Shown here piece by piece: positions 12,971 to 18,533 of a stretch of DNA of 18,533 bases (positions are counted from its first letter, which is position 1; the number at the start of each line of letters is the position of its first letter). Below the pieces are notes generated by a model. That model had not been told where the DNA came from, did no database searches, and saw only the letters and a program-made list of their open reading frames with translations. Made by a program: the position numbers and the translations under genes. Source of the stretch: Verrucomicrobia subdivision 3 bacterium UBA7542 (GTDB taxonomy: Bacteria > Verrucomicrobiota > Verrucomicrobiia > Limisphaerales > UBA11358); contig DLMG01000238.1 in NCBI GenBank assembly GCA_002479245.1, positions 1 through 18,533 on the forward strand, read 5' to 3'.

Positions 12971-14676
12971 TTTACACCTGCTTTGACCGCGGCTTCAGGA
13001 GCAATTTGTTTCAATTCATTCGTCGCGTTCATGCGAACAAATTCATCCGGATCATCCAAAAGTTTTACGAAAAGAGGGGCCAACTGGTCGCGCTGGCCGA
13101 GAAATTGATTGGTAAAATTTTGCGAAATGTAATTGGCAGCTTCGTTGCGCACATCCGCAAATTGGTTGGTCAGTCCGCTGATGAAAAACGGTATGGCGTT
13201 CGAGCCGGTGCCGCATGTCGCCATCATGGCGCGCACGGCGAGGTCACCATTCGTGCCGTCCATAAACATCCGCAATTGGGGCAGCGCCGGTATGGCATTT
13301 TCTCCCAGGACAATGAACGCGCATATCGCCTCAACCTGCACTGTACCGCTCACCAGGGAACGAAGACCGAACGGCGGCTCCGCATACACCAGCCTTGCCA
13401 GCAACGCTGGAATCGCATTTGTGCCTATGTGTTGAATAGCATCCATTGTATCGTTTGGAAATGAGCCGTCCGGGTTTCGCCTCGTTTTCAACCATTCACC
13501 CAACCCTTTGCCTTGAAATACGGGTTCATTGGTAAATTGAGATTCAATCGGATGCGTCTTCCGATACTGTTCGGTGAGAAACTTTTTTGCGTTCTGGGAA
13601 ATGGCGAAATCCGGGTCAGTGACACTATTTTCAATGGCAGATTGAACTTCCGGCGTTAGCGGACAATCGTACAGCAAACTGAACGATGTGCGGCGTTGTC
13701 CCAAATCCGGGGATCGAGTGCCAGCGAGTATGAGTGGCACAGCTTTATCCGGCATACTGGCTACCAGAACACTCAACGCCCCACCCGTTGCCGGGCTTCC
13801 ACGTGCCAGGCACTTGGCCAAAATGGGTATCGACTCGTTTGGTGCGATTTTCACCAAAGTTCTCAATGCGGCGTTCGCTGTATTTAGCCCGGCGTGCTCG
13901 ACGAGATTGCTCAACGCCGGCACCGCACTCAACGCGTTGGTGCCGAAATCACCCAGCCATCCCGCCGCACTCGAACTGACAAAGTCGGACGAATCGTTCA
14001 ACGCCGTGATGAGTAGCGGGACGGCAAGGTCTGGTGCCGCTGATTGGGTACCGATACCGTCCACAGCGGCGTTCCTGACATACGCTGATGGATCTTCAAG
14101 ACAACCTTTGATGCGATTTATGTAAATTTCAACGTCATCGGTGACAGACGCCAATCTGAGAACACTTGCCTGCCTGACGCGTTCGTCCCGGTTTGTGATA
14201 CCTCGGCACATTGAAAGCTCTGCCGGTTTGCCGATACACGCAAGACCTCCAAATGCATTCAAGGCAGTATCGGGTTCATCAAGAAGTTTTGTCAGCGCGC
14301 CAACCGCAGGCGCGGCATTTGTTCCCAAGGCTTCAAAACCGGCGAGACCGAGTTCGTGAAAATCATCCGCCGAATGCCATTTGAGAAATCCAATTTTTAA
14401 CTCTTCGCTTTTAACCGCGATCCACTGACTGGCCGGATCATCCGTGGCTTTGATTAACTTTAACAACGTTGGCAGGGCTTTCTTTGCACCAATGGCACGA
14501 ACCGCATCCTTGGCCTGCTGAACCTGTGTCTCATCCCACGGCGGATCATGAATCTGTTCCAACCAACTCACCAACGACCGCCCTAGATAACGCGGTTCGC
14601 GCCCGAACAGCATCAGCATGACTCCAACCAATGCCGCCACCACAACAAGCAGGGCAGATAAGCACTGCATTTTCAT
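12967..14676 (-). CDS. HEAT-repeat protein with N-terminal membrane anchor
   Basis: The 569-residue protein starts with a hydrophobic segment (about 5-24), either a membrane anchor or an uncleaved signal. Alpha-helical HEAT-type repeats follow, with recurring 'GTNAAPAVGALTKLLDEPD', 'AYVRNAAVDGIG', 'GTNALSAVPALSNLV' and 'FADVRNEAANYI' strings. Two modules are evident. Each opens with a Y/F-x-G-x-x-L-x-x-WL motif: YLGRSLVSWL (30-39) and FQGKGLGEWL (387-396). This suggests internal duplication. HEAT arrays bind other proteins; no enzymatic motif is seen. ATG at 14676 or 14670 could serve as start. The gene is divergent from the cobA-hemD fusion and overlaps the small membrane protein gene downstream. 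Confidence 0.88.
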   Translation of the reverse strand: MKMQCLSALLVVVAALVGVMLMLFGREPRYLGRSLVSWLEQIHDPPWDETQVQQAKDAVRAIGAKKALPTLLKLIKATDDPASQWIAVKSEELKIGFLKWHSADDFHELGLAGFEALGTNAAPAVGALTKLLDEPDTALNAFGGLACIGKPAELSMCRGITNRDERVRQASVLRLASVTDDVEIYINRIKGCLEDPSAYVRNAAVDGIGTQSAAPDLAVPLLITALNDSSDFVSSSAAGWLGDFGTNALSAVPALSNLVEHAGLNTANAALRTLVKIAPNESIPILAKCLARGSPATGGALSVLVASMPDKAVPLILAGTRSPDLGQRRTSFSLLYDCPLTPEVQSAIENSVTDPDFAISQNAKKFLTEQYRKTHPIESQFTNEPVFQGKGLGEWLKTRRNPDGSFPNDTMDAIQHIGTNAIPALLARLVYAEPPFGLRSLVSGTVQVEAICAFIVLGENAIPALPQLRMFMDGTNGDLAVRAMMATCGTGSNAIPFFISGLTNQFADVRNEAANYISQNFTNQFLGQRDQLAPLFVKLLDDPDEFVRMNATNELKQIAPEAAVKAGVK

Positions 14677-14793
14677 CCAAGTTTCACTTCAAGAATGGTT
14701 GTGACGCCATACTGTTCCAATGGCAAGAGATATTTCTGAAATTTCCAACACGTCCGACTCACGTTACACAGTGCTTGACAGGCGCCTTCCCCC

Positions 14794-14907
14794 GGAGCGC
14801 GGGTTGTCCCAACCCACAGCAGATCCATTTGCGGAAACCGGTTCATAATAACTTTCCAACCTGTTCTTGCGTTTGCTGGTGCTGCGGCTTGGGACAAGCC
14901 GCGCTCC
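14794..14907. repeat. REPIN-like inverted doublet of a 27-bp hairpin repeat
   Basis: Units at 14794-14820 and 14881-14907 are inverse copies that differ at three positions. Both share GGAGCGCGG, TTGTCCCAA and CAGC blocks. Each unit folds around a TCCC-type loop, and two of the three differences form a compensatory G-C to C-G swap in the stem. The doublet occupies the divergent ~300-bp gap between the HEAT-repeat gene and the cobA-hemD fusion, where no gene is seen. Confidence 0.8.
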
Positions 14908-14974
14908 GCCGTCGCCAAAATTATTTAGGCAACAATCCCTCTTTCATTGATTAACTCCGCTGCTCGAATAAAGT

Positions 14975-16492
14975 GTGCGGGTGAAATCCAAAGGCACAGT
15001 GTATCTCGTCGGCGCCGGGCCGGGCGACGCGGGCTTGCTTACGTTGCGCGGCGCGGAATTGCTCCGGCGCGCGGACGTGGTGCTCCCTGACGCGCTGGTG
15101 AATCCTGATTTGCTCCGGTTGGCGCCGCCGTCCGCCGAACTCATCGCGCGCGGCAAAAACATGACGATGCCGCAGGAGGAAATCATCGCGTTGCTCATCG
15201 CCCGGGCGCGCGAAGGCAAATGCGTCGTGCGGCTCAAGGGCGGCGATCCTTACATTTTTGGCCAAGGTGGCGAGGAAGCCGAGGCGCTCGCAGCGGCGAA
15301 AATTCATTTTGAGGTTGTGCCCGGCGTTTCGTCCATTGTGGCAGCGCCGAATTACGCCGGCATTCCGCTCACGCACCGTGAGCATTGCTCCAGCTTTACC
15401 GTTTTCACCGCGCACGAAAACCCTTCCGACATAAAAGCGGATTTGCGCCACGATCAAATCGCCAAAATCCCCGGCACCAAGGTCGTGCTCATGGGCACCG
15501 ACCGGCTGGACGACTGGACCAAATCGCTCATCGCGCACGGGATGTCGCCGGACACGCCCGTGGCCATGGTCCGCTGGGGCACGACGGGCCGGCAACAGGC
15601 TGTTGCCGGGACACTGGCAACCATCGCCGGTCTGGCCGTTGAAAAAAAACTGTCGCCACCGGTGCTGACGATCATCGGCGACGTGGTGAAATTGCGCGGG
15701 AAATTGAACTGGTTCGAGCAGCGACCGTTGTTCGGCCGGCGCGTCGTGGTCACGCGTCGTTCGGAACAGGCGGGCAGTTTCGCGCAACGACTGACGGAAC
15801 TCGGCGCGGACGTGCTGGAGGTTCCGACCATCAAAATCACGCGACCGAAGGAGACCGACGCCATCGTGGATGCGCTGCTGGGATTGAACGCCTACGACTG
15901 GCTGGTGTTCACAAGCGTGAACGGGGTAACGGCGTTTTTCGACATCTTTTTCCGGCGGTTCCAGGATATGCGCGACATCGGCGGCGTGCGCATCGCCGCG
16001 GTCGGCCCGGCCACGGCGGCGAAATTGCGCGAGCTGCATCTCCAGGTGGATTTGACGCCGGACGAATTTACCGGAAAGAAAATCGCTGCGGCGTTTGCAA
16101 AATTCCAGAGCATCGAGAACCTGAAGATGTGTCTGCTGCGCGCCGAGGTGGCGAACCCCGATTTGCCGAAAGCGCTGGAAGAACTCGGCGCCATCGTGGA
16201 CGACATTGCGATTTATAAAACCGTGGCGGAAACCGAAGACCCGGCGGGGGCGGGGGCAGCGATGCTCGAAAGCGGCGCGGATTGGATTACCTTCACGAGC
16301 GGTTCGACGGTGGAGCATTTCCACGCGCGATTTGATCTGCCAAAGCTGCTGAAGAAATTCCCGCAAATGAAACTGGCGTCCATCGGCCCGGAAACCAGCA
16401 AGGCCATCCGCGCCCTGGGATTGGAACCCGCGCTGGAAGCGAAGGCGCACACGACCGAAGGCTTGCTGGCCGCGCTGCTCAAGGCGGTTTGA
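14975..16492 (+). CDS. cobA-hemD: Fused uroporphyrinogen-III C-methyltransferase / uroporphyrinogen-III synthase
   Basis: The N-terminal half (~8-245) is SUMT/CobA, which methylates uroporphyrinogen III at C2 and C7 with S-adenosylmethionine to give precorrin-2. Visible are VGAGPGD (12-18), VVRLKGGDPYIFGQGGEE (84-101), VPGVSS (115-120), GIPLTHR (129-135) and VLMGTDRLDD. The C-terminal half (~253-505) is HemD, which closes hydroxymethylbilane to uroporphyrinogen III. Visible are VVVTRRSEQAGSFAQRLTELGA (257-278), WLVFTSVNGV (309-318) and DWITFTSGSTV (436-446). The fusion couples two consecutive steps leading to siroheme or cobalamin and is known in several phyla. Start is GTG at 14975 or GTG at 14981; no strong ribosome site distinguishes them. 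The BatD-like gene follows after ~60 bp on the same strand. Confidence 0.95.
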   Translation: MRVKSKGTVYLVGAGPGDAGLLTLRGAELLRRADVVLPDALVNPDLLRLAPPSAELIARGKNMTMPQEEIIALLIARAREGKCVVRLKGGDPYIFGQGGEEAEALAAAKIHFEVVPGVSSIVAAPNYAGIPLTHREHCSSFTVFTAHENPSDIKADLRHDQIAKIPGTKVVLMGTDRLDDWTKSLIAHGMSPDTPVAMVRWGTTGRQQAVAGTLATIAGLAVEKKLSPPVLTIIGDVVKLRGKLNWFEQRPLFGRRVVVTRRSEQAGSFAQRLTELGADVLEVPTIKITRPKETDAIVDALLGLNAYDWLVFTSVNGVTAFFDIFFRRFQDMRDIGGVRIAAVGPATAAKLRELHLQVDLTPDEFTGKKIAAAFAKFQSIENLKMCLLRAEVANPDLPKALEELGAIVDDIAIYKTVAETEDPAGAGAAMLESGADWITFTSGSTVEHFHARFDLPKLLKKFPQMKLASIGPETSKAIRALGLEPALEAKAHTTEGLLAALLKAV

Positions 16493-16555
16493 AGCATGAA
16501 CATTTTGCGCTTCCGGTTGTCTATTTTCATAATCTTCTGAATGGTTTTGGATAAA

Positions 16556-18340
16556 ATGGAACGTTTGTTAAGGAATACATTTTTATTCGGCCTGGGTTTG
16601 GTCGTGTTGTGCCTGGGCAGCCCGCGGCTGGACGCCGCCACGTTCACGGCGTCACTCGACCGTGACACCATTGCGCTGGGCGAAAGCGCCACCCTGTCGC
16701 TGACGTTTGAGGATGGGTCGCCGCGGAATGTCCCCATGCCGCCGAATGTCGCCGGTTTGCAAATCGCCTACATCGGGCCGTCGAGCCAGTTCAGCTTCGT
16801 CAATGGTGAAACCAAATCCACGGTCACGTACAATTTCACGCTGACCCCGCGGCAGGCCGGCGATTTCACCATCCCGACGCTGGCCGCCGATGTTGGCGGA
16901 CAGCGGCTTAGTTCATCGCCGCTGAAATTGAAAGTGCTGCCGCCGAATTCGCCGCCACCGGAAGCAATCAATTCCGGTTCGGAAGTCGCGTTTATGAGGC
17001 TTTCATTGGCCAAAACCAATTTCTATATCGGTGAGGTCACCACTGCCAATATAAAAATCTATCTCCGCGATGACGTTCAGAACCACAGCCAGCCTCAAAT
17101 CACAAGTTTGCCGGCCGATGGCTTTTCCGCCGGCAAAGGAACTTATCAAAATGCTTATTCCGAACAAATTGGCAACCGGGTTTACACGGTCATCCCGGCT
17201 TCCATCGCCCTGACGGCTACCAAAACCGGAATGGCGAGCGTCGGCCCGGTCACGGGAAACATCGTTGTCGTGCTGCCCTCGTCGAACCGGGGCGGCGACC
17301 CATTTTTCCGGCAATTCTTCAACACCGGCGAACAAAAACAAGTCACGCTCGCCACGGAAACACTGAACGTGGAATCGCTGCCACTGCCTGCCGAGAGTGT
17401 ACCGCCGAATTTCAACGGCGCGGTCGGCGATTACACCATGACCGTGACCGCCGGACCGACCAATGTGGCCGTCGGCGATCCCATCACCGTGCGCGTCCAG
17501 ATTTCCGGCCACGGCGCACTCGATGCGCTCACCCTGCCCGACCAGCCCGCCTGGCGCGATTTCAAGGCCTATCCGCCCACGCAGAACATTAAAACAACGG
17601 ACCAGCTCGGGATTGAAGGCGTAAAAACCTTCGAGCAAATCGTCACGCCGCAAAACACGGACGTTCATGAACTGCCGGCGTTTTCGTTCAGTTTTTTTGA
17701 TCCCGGCGCAAAAACCTATCGCACGCTCACACAGCCGCCGATGCAGCTCGCCGTGCATTCCGGCGGCACGACACCCGCGCCGATGATTGCCGCCACGAAA
17801 ACCGCCAACTCGCAGACTCCGGCCCCACAGGACCTTCTGCCCATCAAAGAGCAATCCGGCGCGCTCACGCCAGCCAGGCCGCCGCTGTTGACGCGACCGG
17901 TGTTTCTAGCCGCGCAAAGTCTGCCCGTGCTGGCGTGGCTCGCGGCTTTCGTGTGGCGCAAACGTACGGACAGTCTGGCGAACAATCCCCGTTTGCGACG
18001 GCAACGGCGCGTTGCCGGGCTGGTTCAAAGCGGACTGGATGATTTGCGGCAGTTCGCGACCGAAAACAATTCGGACGAATTTTTCGCCACGCTGTTCCGC
18101 CTGCTGCAGGAGCAGCTTGGCGAACGGCTGGATTGTCCCGCGTCGTCCATCACCGAAGCCGTGATTGATGAGCGCCTGGTCCCGCTGGGCACGCCGGAAC
18201 TGACCCTGGCCGGCCTGCGCGAATTGTTTCAACTCTGCAACCAGGCGCGTTACGCGCCGATGCGAACGAGCGGAGAACTGGCCGCGGTGATTCCGCAATT
18301 TGAAAACGCCGTCCGCGAACTGCAAAAGGTGAACGCATGA
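16556..18340 (+). CDS. batD: BatD-like protein (oxygen tolerance family)
   Basis: This matches the BatD family, first named in the Bacteroides aerotolerance operon alongside BatA/BatB and a MoxR ATPase. Numbering is from the ATG at 16541. I prefer the ATG at 16556 since MERLLRNTFLFGLGLVVLCLG...LDA is then a clean signal peptide. The mature part begins with the typical 'FTASLDRDTIALGESATLSLTF' (35-56), continues as beta-rich domains, and ends with one membrane segment (about 453-472) and a ~125-residue cytoplasmic tail with basic and helical character. Length (~595) is normal. The family is believed to work in the envelope with von Willebrand-type proteins, but the mechanism is unclear. No other bat genes are within the window; they may lie downstream. 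Confidence 0.88.
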   Translation: MERLLRNTFLFGLGLVVLCLGSPRLDAATFTASLDRDTIALGESATLSLTFEDGSPRNVPMPPNVAGLQIAYIGPSSQFSFVNGETKSTVTYNFTLTPRQAGDFTIPTLAADVGGQRLSSSPLKLKVLPPNSPPPEAINSGSEVAFMRLSLAKTNFYIGEVTTANIKIYLRDDVQNHSQPQITSLPADGFSAGKGTYQNAYSEQIGNRVYTVIPASIALTATKTGMASVGPVTGNIVVVLPSSNRGGDPFFRQFFNTGEQKQVTLATETLNVESLPLPAESVPPNFNGAVGDYTMTVTAGPTNVAVGDPITVRVQISGHGALDALTLPDQPAWRDFKAYPPTQNIKTTDQLGIEGVKTFEQIVTPQNTDVHELPAFSFSFFDPGAKTYRTLTQPPMQLAVHSGGTTPAPMIAATKTANSQTPAPQDLLPIKEQSGALTPARPPLLTRPVFLAAQSLPVLAWLAAFVWRKRTDSLANNPRLRRQRRVAGLVQSGLDDLRQFATENNSDEFFATLFRLLQEQLGERLDCPASSITEAVIDERLVPLGTPELTLAGLRELFQLCNQARYAPMRTSGELAAVIPQFENAVRELQKVNA

Positions 18341-18533
18341 AAACCGATTTTTCAATGTTTTCGATGAAGTTACCGTTCACATCCGCCCTCACCCCGGCCC
18401 TCTCCCCCGGGGAGAGGGTGAGCAACGTCACATCGCCGGATCATTTCTCAATCCTTGGTGTCATCACTGGTTTTGTGTCATCGGCAGTGAGAGGCACGAC
18501 CACACGGCCTGTAATACGGCTCAAAACGCGGCG
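18337..18533 (+). other. Open frame overlapping the batD stop, cut by the window end
   Basis: An ATG at 18337 overlaps the batD stop (ATGA), and the frame stays open for 65 codons to the end of the window. It is translated through a dispersed hairpin repeat (18381-18422), giving the string SALTPALSPGERV typical of that repeat. No family is recognisable, and no signal peptide or domain is visible. It may be the start of a gene with a repeat insertion, or just intergenic sequence. Confidence 0.25.
18381..18422. repeat. Single CCCTCTCC-type hairpin repeat
   Basis: The stem CCCTCTCC (18398-18405) pairs with GGAGAGGG (18411-18418), flanked by ATCCGCCCTCACCCCGG. It is the same family as the doublet at 2231-2390. 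No inverse partner is seen before the window ends. Confidence 0.75.

Noticed and set aside
14951..16450. A 499-codon open frame on the minus strand opposite cobA-hemD
   Set aside because: It lies antisense to an unambiguous enzyme fusion. Its product is Arg/His/Gln-rich with no family features.
17003..17854. A 283-codon minus-strand frame opposite batD
   Set aside because: The composition is Arg/Gly/His-rich and antisense to a well-supported gene.

Overview
The window reads as a chromosomal segment of a Verrucomicrobiota-like bacterium, probably a soil or freshwater Pedosphaera/Limisphaerales type. That placement is an inference. It rests on the mix of a DUF748 protein, a HEAT-repeat protein, a pectate-lyase-fold protein fused to an SMP-30-like propeller, a prepilin peptidase with a large insert, and abundant short palindromic repeats. 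No rRNA, tRNA, CRISPR array, transposase or phage gene was found.

Layout. Bases 1-656 hold no gene, only repeats and hairpins. Bases 657-5440 (minus strand) carry two secreted carbohydrate-active proteins: a GH30 glycosidase and a pectate-lyase-fold/SMP-30 fusion. Two direct copies of a ~125-bp repeat flank this pair. Bases 5754-9522 (plus strand) carry a small membrane protein with a CxxC...CxxC tail, overlapped by a giant DUF748/AsmA-like envelope protein. Bases 9654-14676 (minus strand) carry, in transcription order, a HEAT-repeat protein, a small multi-span membrane protein (ATGA overlap), shikimate dehydrogenase AroE, a four-helix-bundle S23 protein and a prepilin peptidase. Bases 14975-18340 (plus strand) carry a fused uroporphyrinogen-III methyltransferase/synthase and a BatD-like protein. 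A doubtful open frame runs off the end of the window.

The gene content is mostly housekeeping and envelope functions. The least ordinary content is repeat-driven. The S23 gene is bounded by a perfect 15-bp inverted repeat that lies inside mirrored arrays of a degenerate 7-mer. The same 7-mer forms a 15.9-copy array that encodes the C-terminal tail of AroE, and it also lies at the N-terminal edge of the prepilin peptidase. AroE has in addition an internal in-frame palindromic insertion. Three families of short hairpin repeats occur as inverted doublets (REPIN-like), two of them with compensatory base changes between the arms. No RAYT transposase is present, so any mobilising enzyme would have to be encoded elsewhere.
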